Positions 24,820 to 36,658 of a DNA stretch of 64,000 nucleotides are shown here, piece by piece. This DNA comes from Rhabdophis nuchalis (lineage: Eukaryota > Chordata > Lepidosauria > Squamata > Natricidae). The stretch's first letter is position 1, and each line of letters begins with the position of its first letter. The position numbers and the translations under genes are program-made. The stretch is taken from positions 142,663,503-142,727,502 of the forward strand of contig CM077645.1 of NCBI GenBank assembly GCA_039707465.1. The letters are read 5' to 3'. The notes beneath the pieces are model-generated. The model searched no databases. It was not told the DNA's origin and worked only from the letters and a program-made list of their open reading frames with translations.

Positions 24820-25245
24820 AACCCATCTTAGGACACATTCCTCCCTTCGACCTGTCCGCTCTCACAGAGTTGGCCTTCTCAGGGTGCTGTCAGCCGGTCA
24901 ATGCCGACTGGCGACCCCCAGGGGAAGAGCCTTCTCTGTGGCGGGTCCGACACTCTGGAACGACCTTCCCCCTGATATCCGCACCATCACGGACCTACGC
25001 CTCTTACGTCGGATGGTAAAAGCTCATTTCTTTCATCTAGCCGGCCTGACATAGACTAGGGAATATTTTAATTCGTTATTTATGGGTTTTAATTATTTAT
25101 TCAATTTTAGCACAGCTGTATTGGTTTAATTGTTTTTTAAATTTTGTATATTGTGGGCTTTTACCTTTCTGTGCACCGCCCTGAGTCCCTTTTTGGTGAA
25201 AAGGGCGGTATATAAATTGAAAATAAACTAAACGAAACTAAACTA
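24820..25245 (+). mobile_element. CR1-L3 3' part
   Basis: Contains cgctctcacagagttggcc, the LWND-region sequence and the 3' end caccgccctgagtccctttt. It starts about 180 bp upstream of a DROSHA acceptor. Confidence 0.85.
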
Positions 25246-25350
25246 GGAGAAAGCATAAATTGTGGGTTTATTGCTGCCACAATCTGGCATACAAATATGC
25301 AGAACCAGGAAGGGCTGGTGGAAACCCTTGAAATTAGGAGTGGATGCATC

Positions 25351-25582
25351 CAGTGGTGGTATTCAGCCGGTTCGGACCGGTTCAGGCAAACCAGTAGTGG
25401 CGATCTGCAGGTGCACTATGCTGTCCTTTTTAGCCTCATTTTCTAAGCCGTCCGCATATGTGCAAGATGCGTGTGCGAGCAAAGCGCATGTGCAGAAGGC
25501 ACACATGCTCTCAAGGCAAGCATGAGCTCACATTTTCGGTGCACGGCAAACAGGTTGTAAACTTATGTGAAACCCATCTCTG
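25351..25582. mobile_element. Non-autonomous hAT, 232 bp
   Basis: Ends cagtggtggtattcagcc and gaaacccatctctg, with a perfect 8-bp duplication gatgcatc at 25343 and 25583. Confidence 0.9.
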
Positions 25583-25590
25583 GATGCATC

Positions 25591-27439
25591 CAAATAGCGC
25601 ACTTGTCATACAGAAAAAAATAAACAGGCTGCGATGAAGGAAATGACCCATCACAAAGTATTTCCTATATTATGTGTGCCTTGAAAAAATTATCTGCTGC
25701 CTCGGCCTGTTTGCCTCACAACCTCCATACCCGTCACTTTGCCAGCTCCCAGGAAGGCAGTTAAGAAGAAAAGAAAGAAGCATCTGTTCTAATGTACTTG
25801 GGGATATACTTGAATTTTAGAAGGGAAACAATTCAGCTGCTGGTTTTCTTGCAAACCCGTATCGCTCTTCTCAATAAATCTTTTAAAAGAGATTCTTTGA
25901 GAATTGTGCTTGGAAAAGAATTACTTTTAGTTTAGCCAGATGCTAAAGAGCCCCACAGAGGGCAGGATTCCCACCACAGAACTGCCTATTGTAGAGGGTT
26001 ATAAAGAAGTTCCTGCAAGCACAAATCCACATGTGCAAATCACAGAAACCACAATGAAGAATAATGAGGACAAGGAAGTGTTTAGCTGTCTCTTTATCTT
26101 GTTGAAATCTTTCTACGTCAGGCTTCTGTTAAAGTGACTGCCTTAACACATCCATGAGAGAAGAAAAAAAAAAGAAGCAGAGACATTTTCAGGAAGCAAC
26201 CAGTAGGCTCAGGTGATAAAAATCTAGAAACAGATTTACACCGCAGGGTGATAAATGCCAAAGCAGCTCTCCTTCTCTCTTTCTGGTTTGCAGTGAAATG
26301 TAATCGCCCACATTTCCTATCTGCTATACTTTTAACAATAACATGTCCATTACTCCCTAGAAATGCATTTCTTTTTTTAATAAAAAAAAAATTCTTGTCT
26401 TCCATTTGTTCTACACTGCAGCAATGAAAGACCTCTGTAAAGTTGAAAATAGTCTACAGTATTAAAAAAAAAAAAGTTATTTTCTGTCAAAGCCATTGGG
26501 CAGGTTTATTAGTAGGGCATGGACCTTCCCTCTTAAGAGAGAGGAAGCCAAAAGCTGATTTTGCAAGACTCTAAGGCTTGTAACACCCTGAAGGCCAACA
26601 CAACTGGAATGTGACACTTGGCTGCGCAAGGCTGCTAAAAACTTTAATTGGAAGAAGTGCCATTGCATAGAGTTCTTTTTTTCTGAGCAAATATCTTCAG
26701 GTTTACACTATATGATTTAAAAAAAAGTGTGAACAGGTTCCCTATTTCTCCAGTACTACTTAGCAGTACAGTAATGTCAGTTAAGAGAAAAAAAGTGCTT
26801 TTTAAAAAAAAACCAAACATTTTCTATCTCCTTCCTTCCCCTTTTGCTCTCCCCATCTCAAATCCATGAAGTTGTCATGTTATTATTTTCTAAACACGCT
26901 TTTAGTGTAGAATTTTCTGTTCCTATGGGTTGAGATGCCAGAATTACAAGATTAGATCTGGCTACCTTAGAATGCTGTCTCTCAGTCTTGACTAAGCCTG
27001 TAAATACACATCCTTCTTAATTGGAGATAACCATTTTAAGAATTGTTAGTGGTGTAGAAGAGCATTCTGGTTTAAAAAGGAAATGAGAGGTTGCAACATT
27101 TTATAAGTAATGCATGATACATAATAGGATTCTGCTACTACAAGGAAGCCCAAGGTTGGATGTATGACAGCTACTACATTGCCTAAAGCAACTCCTTTTC
27201 TCATTCAGAAGATGTAAATACTATGGAAGGGAATGTTAATGTCCCTGAGCTCTAGGATATTTCACACAGGCATATCACAAGCACTGACTATAGCAACAAG
27301 TCTTGTGATTTGCTTAAGGGATTCAGCTATCAGCAGTCTTTGAACAAAGCAGTTCTTTGTCTGCTCAAATGCAACCCCCCTGTTTTTTTACTGATAGAAC
27401 TCATGGGCTTAATTGTGATTGACTTCATTTTTTATTTTA
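25591..27439. other. 1.8-kb intron part without recognised element
   Basis: AT-rich, several A-runs, nothing recognised. Confidence 0.5.
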
Positions 27440-27618
27440 TTTATTTAGTTTGTCACTCATGTACAAGATAACAGGAATAAGAATAAATATGAATAAGAAC
27501 ACAGGAAATGGGTACACATAAATGGGGACAGCAGAACAGGGATGTAGGCTGGTGCACTTATGCATGCCTCTACTAACCTTTTAGGAATGGGGTGAAGTCA
27601 ACAGTAGACAGTCTAAGG

Positions 27619-28411
27619 CAGCGTTTCTCAAATAGTGGGGCGCGCCCCCCAGGGGGGGCGCGAGGCTCTGTAAAGGGGGGCGCGTTTGACCTCGGCAAAT
27701 CGGCTCTGCCGATTCCCTTTCTCCCTCCTCCTCCTCCCTCCCTCCACAGCCGGCATGCTGGCCACTCGTCGTCTTCCAGGGACTGCCGTTCCTCACACGC
27801 ACGCACGCACGCACACACACACACGGAGCCTGAGCGAGCGAACGAGCGATCAAGATCAAGCACGGGGGGTGGCCGGGGCAGGCTAAGGCGGGTGAGCCGG
27901 GCTGAGGAGACTCCCCGGGGAGTGGGGGCGGGGCGGGGACGACGACACACAGACACAGAGAGGCTCCGCATGGCCGAGCGCCTGTTCCTTACTGCGATGG
28001 TCTCAGCAGCTCCCAGCGCGCCGCCCGGCTCGCCCACTCACGGCTCTTGACCGCTGCCCGCCTGGACGCGGCCAGTCGAAAGCCGGGAGGAGGCGACCCC
28101 CTTCCACGGCGTGGAAAAGCGGCCTCCCTCCCGGCTTTTGACTGGCTGCGTTGGGAGCGCTGGGAGCTGCTGAGACCATCGCAGTAAGGAACAGGCGCTC
28201 GGGCCATGCGGAGAAGGCAACGGCGGCACCATGGAGAATAAATATCCTTGGCTCGGAAGGAGGCGAGGGAAAGAAGGGAGGGGGCAGCCCCGGGGCTGGG
28301 GGGGGGCGCTTTCCGGGGCTGGGGGGGGGCGCTTTCCAGGGCTGGGGGGGGCGCGCGAAATGTTTTCTTCTTCCTAGGGGGGGCCTGACAGAAAATAATT
28401 GAGAACCACTG
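27619..28411. mobile_element. GC-rich hAT element with internal palindrome
   Basis: Ends cagcgtttctcaaatagtgg and aattgagaaccactg; perfect 8-bp duplication gtctaagg at 27611 and 28412. The 793 bp are very GC-rich. The open frames have no recognisable protein. It contains a large inverted repeat at 27972-28204. Confidence 0.88.
27972..28204. repeat. Large inverted repeat inside hAT
   Basis: Arms of about 47 bp (27972-28019 and 28157-28204) are nearly exact reverse complements. Further inner matches occur (agccgggaggagg with cctccctcccggct). A hairpin of over 200 nt is possible. Confidence 0.88.
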
Positions 28412-28419
28412 GTCTAAGG

Positions 28420-28554
28420 CAAGGGTGGGCAAACTTTGTAACTTTAAGTCTGAAGGATTTCAGCTCCCAGACTTCTCCAGCCAGCTTTGCTAGCTGGAGA
28501 ATTCAGGGAGCTGAAGTCCTTCAGACTTAAAGTTGCAAAGTTTGCCCACCCCTG
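28420..28554. mobile_element. Foldback MITE, copy 2
   Basis: Palindrome from caagggtgggcaaactttg to caaagtttgcccacccctg. Flanks are gtctaagg (28412) and gtctaagc (28555), which is 7 of 8. It abuts the preceding hAT, sharing its target duplication. Confidence 0.9.
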
Positions 28555-29000
28555 GTCTAAGCTTAAAGTTATGGGGGTTTGGGGATGAAACCACAGAGTC
28601 AGGTAGTGCATTCCAGGAATTGACCACTCTGTTGCTGGAATCGTATTTTCTGCAATCGAATTTGGAGCGATTTACCTTGAGTTTGTATCTATTGTGTGCT
28701 CATGTATTATTGAGGTTGAAGCTGAAAAAGTCATTGACAGGTAGGATGTTGTAGCAGATAATTTTGTGTACTAGGCTTAGATCAGATCACAGGCAGTGTA
28801 GTTCTAGTTTGCCCAAGCCTAATATTTTGAGCCTGGTGGCATAAGGTATTCTGTTGCGAGCAGAGGAGTGGAGGACTCTTCTCGTAAAATACCTCTGGAC
28901 TCACTCAATTGTGGTAATGTCCAATATACAATGCGGATTCCAGACAGACAAGCTGTATTTGAGAATAGGTACTGAATTGAGCAATCAAAGATTGAAACTA

Positions 29001-29398
29001 AAGGTACTCCCAGACTTACGGCCGTTCATATAAACACTATTCAAAGTTACAACTGAGCTGAAAAAGGGAATTATGACTGGTTCTTGTGCTCGGTACCATC
29101 GTGGCATCCTCACAATCGCATAACTAAATTCAGGGTCTTCACAACCAACATGCATTTACAATAGTTGCGGTATCCCAGGGTCACACAATCGCAATGTACA
29201 ACTTTCCCAGGGGGGGTTGACAAGCAAAGTCAATGGGGAAAGCTGAGTTTGCTGAAAAACCACATGATTTGCTTAATGACCATGGTAATTTGTTTAACAA
29301 CGCCAGAAAAATGGTTGTAAAATCAGGTACACTTCACTTAACGTTCACATTGCTTAGTGACAGAAGTCCCAACTGCGATCGCAAATTGAGGACTATAG
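29001..29398. mobile_element. Tigger-like MITE
   Basis: Starts aaggtactcccagacttacg and ends gcaaattgaggactatag, inverted and flanked by TA on both sides. The interior matches the other Tigger-like copies (atcgcataactaa, gcttaatgaccatgg). Confidence 0.75.
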
Positions 29399-29719
29399 TA
29401 CATTTTAGTACTGTGCATTTCTATCATCTCCTAAGAACTCAAAACAACTGGAAGAAGTGTGGCTCACAGACAAAACTAAGATTAATCAGATTAGACAATA
29501 CTGAGTTGATTGCCCAGTAATCTCATTTATACAAGATAGCTTCCTAAATCCCTAGAAAACAATTACCATTATTTTAGAACATTCTAATATAGTTTGATAT
29601 ATTCAAAAGATCCCCAAAATTGCAGAAGCCATACACAGTCCTTGGGTAGTTTATTATTTACTTATTTTCCTCCTCTCTATCCCCACTTTCCATTCATAAG
29701 ACTCTCTACAGCTAAAAAA

Positions 29720-30076
29720 ATAATAATGAATTCCTCTCACACATATGTGCTAGTCGTTTCCAACTCTATGGGATGGTGCTCATCTCCGTTTCAAAGCCGA
29801 AGAGCCAGCGCTGTCCGAAGATGTCTCCATGCTCATGTGGCCGGCATGACTAACACCAAAGGCGCACGGAATACTGTTACCTTCTCGCCAAAGGTGGTCC
29901 CAATTTTTCTGCTTTCATTTTTTCATGCTTTTGAACTGCTAGGTTGGCAGAAGCTAGGACAAGTAATGGGAGCTCACTCCATTACGAGGCGCTAGGGATT
30001 CAAGCGCCAGAACTGCCGACCTTTCTGATCGACAAGTTCAGCATCTTAGCCACTGAGCCACCATGTCCCTGGTTAA
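29720..30076 (-). mobile_element. tRNA-derived SINE, second type
   Basis: Read on the minus strand it starts near 30076 with a tRNA-like head (gtggctcagtggctaagatg). It passes through ggtcggcagttctggcgctt and ends near 29735 with agtcgttt-type text. This is a common squamate SINE with a Bov-B-like tail. Confidence 0.7.
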
Positions 30077-30144
30077 TGAATACCCATATTAAATTTAAAA
30101 GGATTAGTAATTTTAGTAAGTAATAATTAGTAAGGTTAGTAAAA

Positions 30145-30386
30145 GAGCTGTGGTGGCACAGTAATTAGAATGCAGTATTGCAAGCTAACTCAGCCGACTG
30201 TCAGCAGTTCGATCCTCACTGGCTCAAGATTGACTCAGCTGTCCATCATTTTGAGGTCAGTAAAATCAGGACTCAGATTGTTAGGGTCAATATGCTGACT
30301 CTGAAAACGGCATAGAGAGAGGTCTGTAAAGCACTATGGAGCACTATGGAGCTGTACACAAGTCTAAGTGATATTGCTAGTAATGA
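30145..30386 (+). mobile_element. tRNA-derived SINE (Sauria-SINE-like)
   Basis: Head ggtggcacagtaattagaat, B-box-like cagttcgatcctcac, tail aagtctaagtgatattgc. Confidence 0.75.
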
Positions 30387-30758
30387 AACTTGAAAAACCT
30401 GGCTTTTGTGCATACAAGCAAATTACAGTAAATTACATTTTTTTAAAAACAGTATTCTTCCCAAGAACCCCCAAAGCCAGAAAACACTGGCTTTACTCCC
30501 TTAAATTTGCCAACTGCCCTCCTCCCAGTCTATCTCTCGTGCACATCTCTTTGCATTTTCAACCAAAATACAGAATACAGTACCTTCTAGCTGTAAAATT
30601 CCTCTAGTTCAGACTCACCCCAATCGAATGATAGAATAACATAAATTAAAACACTCAGATGCTTGTAACCTTGGATAATAAACTAGGATTCACAACAGAC
30701 TTGGGTTAAAGGCAAACTGACAAACCAACAATTGCCAGAAGATGAAATTATAACATAC
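30386..30758. other. Intron without recognised element
   Basis: Nothing recognised. Confidence 0.45.
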
Positions 30759-30858
30759 CTCTCTCTGAACTAATTTCTGTTTATCTGCTTGTTTCACTTT
30801 GGGGCTATTAGCCAGCAGGTGGCGCAATTTCACATAACTTTTCCAAAGTTTTTGGTAC
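30759..30858 (-). CDS. DROSHA: DROSHA exon: central domain helices (~790-822)
   Basis: A 100-nt exon, phase 2 in and 0 out, acceptor TTCAG, donor GTATGT. It encodes YQKLWKSYVKLRHLLANSPK followed by VKQADKQKLVQRE, a basic helical segment. Two substitutions (Ala for Thr, Val for Ala) relative to human are conservative. Confidence 0.95.
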
Positions 30859-30964
30859 CTGAAAGAGATGAGAAAGAACCATAGTTATATTTCATGTGTT
30901 TAGCTTAGTGACCTGTCCAGAATTAATTTATACACCGTAATTCTCTTCACCATACAAACTAATA

Positions 30965-31346
30965 CAGGTTGTCCTCGACTTACAACAGTTCATTAATGAC
31001 TGTTCAAATTTACAGCGGCACTGAATAAAGTGACTTATGACCATTTTTCACAGTTCCAACGTTTGTAGCACCTCTATAGTCAGGAGATCAAAATTCAGAT
31101 GCTTGGCAACTGGTTCATATTTATGACGGTTGCAGTGTTCCGGGGTACTGTGATCACCTTTTAAGACCTTCCTGACAAGGAAAGTCAATGGGGAAGCCAA
31201 ATTCACAACAACCATGTTCCTAAGTTAACAACGGTAGTGATTCACTTAACAACTAGGACAAGAAAGGGCATGAAATGAGGCACAATTCACTTAACACCTA
31301 TATCGCTTAGCAATAGAATTTGTAGTCGTAAGTCAAGAACTACCTG
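30965..31346. mobile_element. Tigger-like MITE, complete
   Basis: Ends caggttgtcctcgacttaca and gtaagtcaagaactacctg are inverted, with TA on both sides (30963 and 31347). 382 bp, no ORF. It is the best reference copy for this family in the window. Confidence 0.85.
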
Positions 31347-31599
31347 TATATTTCCTGTACATTTCCAGTATCATCTATTGTGTACCAAAGCTTATTTTTT
31401 CATCTCCTGCACCTTGGGGTTGGAAGCAGAAGACAACTGGCTTGGGCCACTGCTAATGGAAATGAATCTTTCCAATAAGGGAAGAAAGTACCACAAATAA
31501 ATATTTTTTAAAAAAAAATGTGCAATGGAGTATTCAGGGGAAAAGGAGGATTGCATGATATAAGTTCATTCAATTAATTCCATCCAATCTTGACCACAA

Positions 31600-32010
31600 C
31601 CATCTGGAATGTCTTATGGAGACAATGGCACTTTGGCCACTCTCAACAAATGGAAAACGAGGCAAGCATTTTGGACATGGACGCCTGACAATAATATTGG
31701 ATGTTTCACTGCTTCTACATATTGTTTATACATATTGCTTATACATAGATGATTCACACCCTGGTTGGTATCTCTTTGCACTTCTACCATCAGGCAGAAG
31801 ATATCAAAGTATAGCCAGCCGAACAAACAGGTTTAAAGATAGTTTCTATCCTTGGGCGGTGAGACTTTTAAATTCAACCGCAATCACTCCATGCACGTGC
31901 TAGTTTTTTCTTTTTTCTTTTCTCTCTTTCTTTTGTTTCTGTTATAATTTTGCACCAGTGAAGTTAAAACCAATGTCATTGTAATTTTAGTACAATGACA
32001 ATAAAGATTA
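31600..32010 (+). mobile_element. L2/Rex1-like LINE 3' end
   Basis: Near 31765-31880 the plus strand encodes LFALLPSGRRYQSIASRTNR followed by FKDSFYPWAVRLLNS, the usual LINE C-terminus. The 3' UTR ends acaatgacaataaagatt, shared with 48795-48825. Confidence 0.75.
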
Positions 32011-32013
32011 AAG

Positions 32014-32155
32014 ATTCTTGAAGAATGCCCCAACACTGCAAGTCTTCAAGAAGATGTTGGATAGCCATTTGTCTGAAATGGTATAGGGTTTCCTGCCTAG
32101 GCAGGGAGTTGGACTAGATGACCTCCAAGGTCCCTTCCAACTCTGCTATTGTATT
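32014..32155 (+). mobile_element. CR1 LINE 3' end
   Basis: Sense CR1 terminus including gatgttggatagccatttgt and ggtcccttccaactctgcta, running into a TTA repeat. Confidence 0.85.
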
Positions 32156-32161
32156 GTATTA

Positions 32162-32233
<72 letters not shown>

Positions 32234-32245
32234 TATTATATTGCT
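32156..32245. repeat. TTA microsatellite
   Basis: About 25 ATT units with some ATC, grown from the CR1 tail. Confidence 0.95.
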
Positions 32246-32251
32246 TATTTT

Positions 32252-32828
32252 AAAAAGTGTCACTGTGTTTCTCCAAAAAGAAGGCTGGGTCTTATTTTCT
32301 TTTGACCCCCGAAAAAATGGCTAGGCCTTCTTTTTGGAGGGTTCTAATTATTCACTAACCTCACAGGAGTGGCATCAACAGCCCCGCCTAGCAGGAGCCT
32401 GTGGCTGGCCCATTTCTTCTGTGGCCGCTTGCTGCCACACTTGCACGCATTACCTTCGCATTTTACCTTTAGATACCTGCCGGAAGGCATCTGCTGCCGG
32501 TAACAGAGCTACGGATCGATCCAGAGCTCTGTTATCGGCTGCAGATGCCTTCCGGCAGGCATCTAAGAACAAAACAAAGGCCAGGCCTATGCGTGCAAGT
32601 GGCGGCAAGTGGCCACAGAAGAAGGTGAGGCAGATGTCGGGATGTGCAAGGCCTGGTAAGTAGGGCAGCTCCACCCCCACCCACCCCCATCTCCACCCTA
32701 GCTTATTTTTTACCCGGGTGCCTCGCCCCATCTCCTGCGGGGTCTTAATTAGGGGTAATTTTGTGGGTAGGGCTTAATTTGATTGCATGCACTCAAAAAC
32801 GTGATAGGGCTTGTCTTTTTGCAGATAT
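32252..32828. mobile_element. Probable mariner-like element with internal palindrome
   Basis: Gtcttattttcttttgaccc and later ggggtcttaattaggggt resemble the family at 17263. The ends are diverged. Inside, 32470-32510 and 32524-32565 are 40-bp inverted arms with few mismatches. Confidence 0.5.
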
Positions 32829-32877
32829 ACAGTACATTATTGATTAGTTCCATATAACTAATAAGGGAGCAACTTAC

Positions 32878-33002
32878 TGTGGGTCTCCAGCATAACTGAG
32901 TTGAGCTGGCCGTATTCCAAAATGGACGATAATGGGAAAAGTAATCACATCAGGGTTGAATTGTTCACGATCCAACTGATCAATGCGAACAGAACTGGGT
33001 TT
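32878..33002 (-). CDS. DROSHA: DROSHA exon: platform/PAZ-like region (~748-788)
   Basis: A 125-nt exon, phase 0 in and 2 out, acceptor TGCAG, donor GTAAGT. It encodes KPSSVRIDQLDREQFNPDVI, then TFPIIVHFGIRPAQLSYAGD and P, matching vertebrate Drosha throughout. The final Gln codon is completed by the next exon. Confidence 0.96.
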
Positions 33003-33083
33003 CTGCAGGAACAGAAAAGGAAAACAAAAAAAGAAAAGAATTTTTTTCTCAATAATAATAGTTTCATCAATGTTTATTTGAAT

Positions 33084-33303
33084 TATGGTGGTAGTGCAGT
33101 AGTTAGAATGCTGCATTGCAGGCAAACTCTGCTCACTGCCAGGAGTTCAATTCTGACTAGCGCAAGGTTGACCCATCTTTCCAATATTGGCAAAAAAACC
33201 ACATTGTTGGGGACAATATGCTGACTCAGTAAACCGCTTAGAGAAGCTGTAAAGCACTATGAAGCGGTAGATAAATCTAAGGGCTACTGCTATTGCTATA
33301 GAG
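33084..33303 (+). mobile_element. tRNA-derived SINE (Sauria-SINE-like)
   Basis: Head ggtggtagtgcagtagttag, tail aatctaagggctactgctat. It starts about 80 bp upstream of a DROSHA acceptor, and its 3' tail was the target of the next hAT. Confidence 0.75.
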
Positions 33304-33798
33304 CCATGATGGCGAACCTATGGCACGCATGCTACAGGGGGCACATGGAGCCATTTGTTACGGCACGCGAGGCATTGCCCTGTCAGCTCTACAGCCTTCA
33401 TTTTCACCCATTTTTCACCCTCTGGAAGCTTTCCTGAAGTCTCTGGAGGGAGAAAAACGGCCCTACGGCAACCCAGAAGTTCGGGAATTGACTTCCGGTT
33501 GGCCCATAGGGCCATTTTTCGCTCTCTGGATGGCCTCTGAGGGGGCAGGGGAGGCCATTTTCTTCCGTCCCAGGCTCCTAGTAAGCCTCTGGAGCCTGGG
33601 GAGGGCGAAAAACAGGTCTATCGCATGCAAAAAGCAGGGGTCGCGCGTGCATGCACACGGAAAAGGGGGTGCGCGCGCATGTGTTTGGGTTTTTTTTCAC
33701 GCACCTACAATTATGGGTGTGGGCACTCCCGCGGACGACCCCCCCCCTGCGCTCCCCCAACTTTTGTCACACAATGGCACAAAGGTTAGCCATCACTG
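33304..33798 (+). mobile_element. Non-autonomous hAT in a SINE tail
   Basis: Ends ccatgatggcgaacctatgg and aaaggttagccatcactg. Flanks ctatagag (33296) and ctgtagag (33799) match at 7 of 8. Same family as 7272 and 54371. Confidence 0.85.
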
Positions 33799-34360
33799 CT
33801 GTAGAGTTTGGGATACACATAACTTGCTAAAGATCAAACAAACATAACACATTGAAGATTTCTACGAACTTTCATGCACTATATCTACTAAAACTATTCT
33901 GAAAGTAGCTAGCAGCTCTACGAAAATTAGCAGTCTGAAACTAGCAGGATCTCTCCCAACTTTAATTGGCTTTTCTTCCCTGGGCAAACTAATCATCCTA
34001 TTCACATGACCAAATATTATTATATGATGAAAAAGTGTGAAATATTATTTCTGCTACTCTTTTCCTGTTCATACACAGAAAAGGATTGTCTAACTATAGA
34101 GGCTTCTTAGGCAATGGAAAATTTTGAGCTCGCTATATAAATTCAGCCTGAGAAATAATTCAGACATGAAGAATAACAAGATGGTCACCTCATTTCATGC
34201 TACTGCTAGATTTAAAAAACAAAATGGCTGAGGTTAATTTTAGGTTGTTTAAGTCACAGTTATTTATTGATTACAGTAATTTATGGGAGGACTAAAATTA
34301 GAATTATCACCCTTCTGTTTCTCCCAAAAGTTCTCACAAAATTAACCATTCATTCTGTTT
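33799..34360. other. Intron without recognised element
   Basis: Nothing recognised. Confidence 0.45.
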
Positions 34361-34368
34361 CTATAGAG

Positions 34369-34503
34369 CAGGGGTCTCCAACCTTTGCAACTTTAAGTCT
34401 GAAGGACTTCAGCTCCCAGACTTCTCCAGCCAGCTTTGCTGGCTGGAGAATTCTGGGAGCTGAAGTCCTTCAGACTTAAAGTTGCAAAGGTTGGAGACCC
34501 CTG
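34369..34503. mobile_element. Foldback MITE, copy 3
   Basis: 135-bp palindrome from caggggtctccaacctttgc to gcaaaggttggagacccctg; perfect duplication ctatagag at 34361 and 34504. Confidence 0.94.
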
Positions 34504-34997
34504 CTATAGAGCAAGGTTCCACTCAGGAATTAATATGTGAGGCGCTCATACTGGCTGAAAGGACTAATATAAATGTAGGCTACTGGTGGAATCAATAAAA
34601 AGTCTGATAAAAGTTTAATTATCTTGCGTGAGCCACTGTCATTCTAAACTTTAGTGTTAAAACATCACCACAGAAAGAGATGGATATTTATCCCTGAAGG
34701 AGACTCAAAATTCATTTTTATTTAAATAATGCAATGCTCTTCTCAATAAATTTACAAGGTTATGCTCTGTGAGATATTCCTCCTCTCTCTATTCCTAATT
34801 TAGTCTTCACGTTAACAAAGAAGCAGAAAACCCACGCAAATCTTTCTCTTCTATTTGTTCCCGGCAGAAATTAGAATAATTGCTATTGTCACTATAGGGA
34901 CTTGGCAGAAAAGAAAAATATGCACACACAAAACCTATTTTCCTTCCTTTTTTCATTCTCATTTTAAAAAGCTACATGGAGACACACTCACTCTCTC

Positions 34998-35037
<40 letters not shown>

Positions 35038-35427
35038 TTGCAACCAAGAAAATGATGCTCCATAAATCTCCTTATGATCTTTAGTCATTATAGACAAGAA
35101 GCAAGGTGAGAGGTTCATTATTAAAATCCACAAAAGTTACTCCAGTTGTCAGAATGGAGGGTTCCTTTATGTGTTCTACAATACATATTAAGGAGAACGC
35201 AACACTTTTCTTTATTTTGGAAGATGGATGAAATGTTCTGGAGCATGGAGGAGGGAGGGAGAAATTCAAACAGATTATTTATTTAAAACTCATTGCTTGG
35301 ATTGCTTCCTGCCTTACTTTTTAAAAAAAAATTACTTTCTGAACTTTGTATTTCCTTGTCAGTAATTTATCCTATTGTTCTATGCTTGTTTCATTGGCAT
35401 TCAGTATATTAGACAAACTTAATAACA
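34504..35427. repeat. Intron with CT/CA microsatellite at 34993-35038
   Basis: Only a (CT)n(CA)n run is recognised. The rest is unique-looking. Confidence 0.6.
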
Positions 35428-35580
35428 GATTAACAGAGTTGGAAGGGACCTTGCAGGTCATCTAGTCCAACCTCCTGCCCAAGCAGGAGACTCTACATCT
35501 GCCTCTACCTAGGATCGAATGCACAACCTCCTGCTTGTGAGGCAAGAGCGCCACCTCTAGGCCACAGTAGCAGGCCAATG
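35428..35580 (-). mobile_element. CR1-like 3' end
   Basis: Contains gagttggaagggaccttgca and ctagtccaacctcctgccca. The following sequence is a variant extension (gatcgaatgcacaacctcct). Confidence 0.65.
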
Positions 35581-35625
35581 CATTTAACCCACACGTGAAT
35601 ACAAAGGAATGTTAATGCCTTAGGC

Positions 35626-36010
35626 CAGAGTTCTCCAATATTTCTGGGTTGGCGGCCCAGAGTGGGGGGAAAGGTGGGAGATGGTTTTGTGGGAGGGGCA
35701 GACACATGTGCATGTGCGTGGGCGAGCACCAGTTGCTTGTGCCTGTGGGGCCAAGAGTCCCCATGACACTCGCAGAAGTGGGGCCATGAGCATTCACTTA
35801 AGTGGGGCCACAAGTGCTCACAACGGTCACGCAAATGATGCCCCGAGCCCCTGCAACTCTTGCACAAGTGTGGCTGTGAGCCCACGCAATGCTCATGTGA
35901 GTGGGGCTGTGCCTGCGCATGCACACATACCGGCTGGCCACTCACACAGCCCGGTTGCCTATAGGCTGCAGACCGCTAGTGGACCATGGTCCACAGGTTG
36001 GGGACCTCTG
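35626..36010. mobile_element. Non-autonomous hAT, 385 bp
   Basis: Ends cagagttctccaatatttc and ccacaggttggggacctctg. Flanks ccttaggc and tcttagac match at 6 of 8. The interior has degenerate repeats around gtggggccacaagtgctcac. Confidence 0.75.
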
Positions 36011-36179
36011 TCTTAGACAATATCATTGTTAGATTTCATAAGAGGTAGTCCACGAGTTACAGCAGTAATGCTGTCTGCCCATTACGGTCATATTCATCAT
36101 AGTCATAAAACCGAAAAAAACAGGTTACTGTAAAATCCCCATTTCCTCCCAATCAGCTGGGACTCGGGGCGGGGCCAGT

Positions 36180-36264
36180 CAGAGGTGGTATTTACCGATT
36201 CTCTGAACTACTCAAAATTTCCGCTTCTCCAGAACTGGTCAGAACCTGCTGAATATCACCTCTG
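36180..36264. mobile_element. Small hAT-like MITE, 85 bp
   Basis: Ends cagaggtggtattta and tgaatatcacctctg are inverted. No target duplication was found. Confidence 0.5.
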
Positions 36265-36658
36265 GGTAGGACTCAGTGGTATTGAAAGGCGCCTCCGCTT
36301 CAGTCCCAACATGCCTTGGTACAAACTTGATATGTGGCCTATTTGCACTGGACGTCTTATGGAGGCTGCCCATTCACAACTTCCAGCAGACCCAACGATC
36401 ACAGTCAAAAGGAGAGATGCTAGGAGTTGTAATTCAATAACATTTTCAAGGCCACACGTTCTATATTCCTGACCTTACCTATAAATAGGACAATCTTGCA
36501 CATGGCCTTGGGAAATAATCCAGGATTTTATATACCAAATGCTTAAATCTACCTGCTGTGGTCTCTGTTCTTCTTCTTCCCTTAATTCTCAGACCAAACC
36601 TCTTTTTGTCATTATATTTTTAGAGTTTTATTCTTTATGAAGCACCCAGGACACACCA
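36265..36658. other. Intron without recognised element
   Basis: Nothing recognised. Confidence 0.4.

Larger units (their letters stand above)
27440..28995 (-). mobile_element. LINE (RT C-terminus) split by two DNA transposons
   Basis: Minus-strand frames of 28556-28990 give fragments such as RSDLSLVHKII, KVNRSKFDCRKYDSSNRVVN and WNALPDSVVSSPN, which are the C-terminal RT block of Jockey/CR1-like LINEs with frameshifts. The rest continues at 27440-27610. A hAT and a foldback element fill 27619-28554. Confidence 0.65.

Noticed and set aside
27573..28432. GC-rich region with several overlapping frames, looking like a CpG-island first exon
   Set aside because: The whole block is bounded by hAT termini and an 8-bp target duplication, and contains a palindrome. 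No protein is recognisable.
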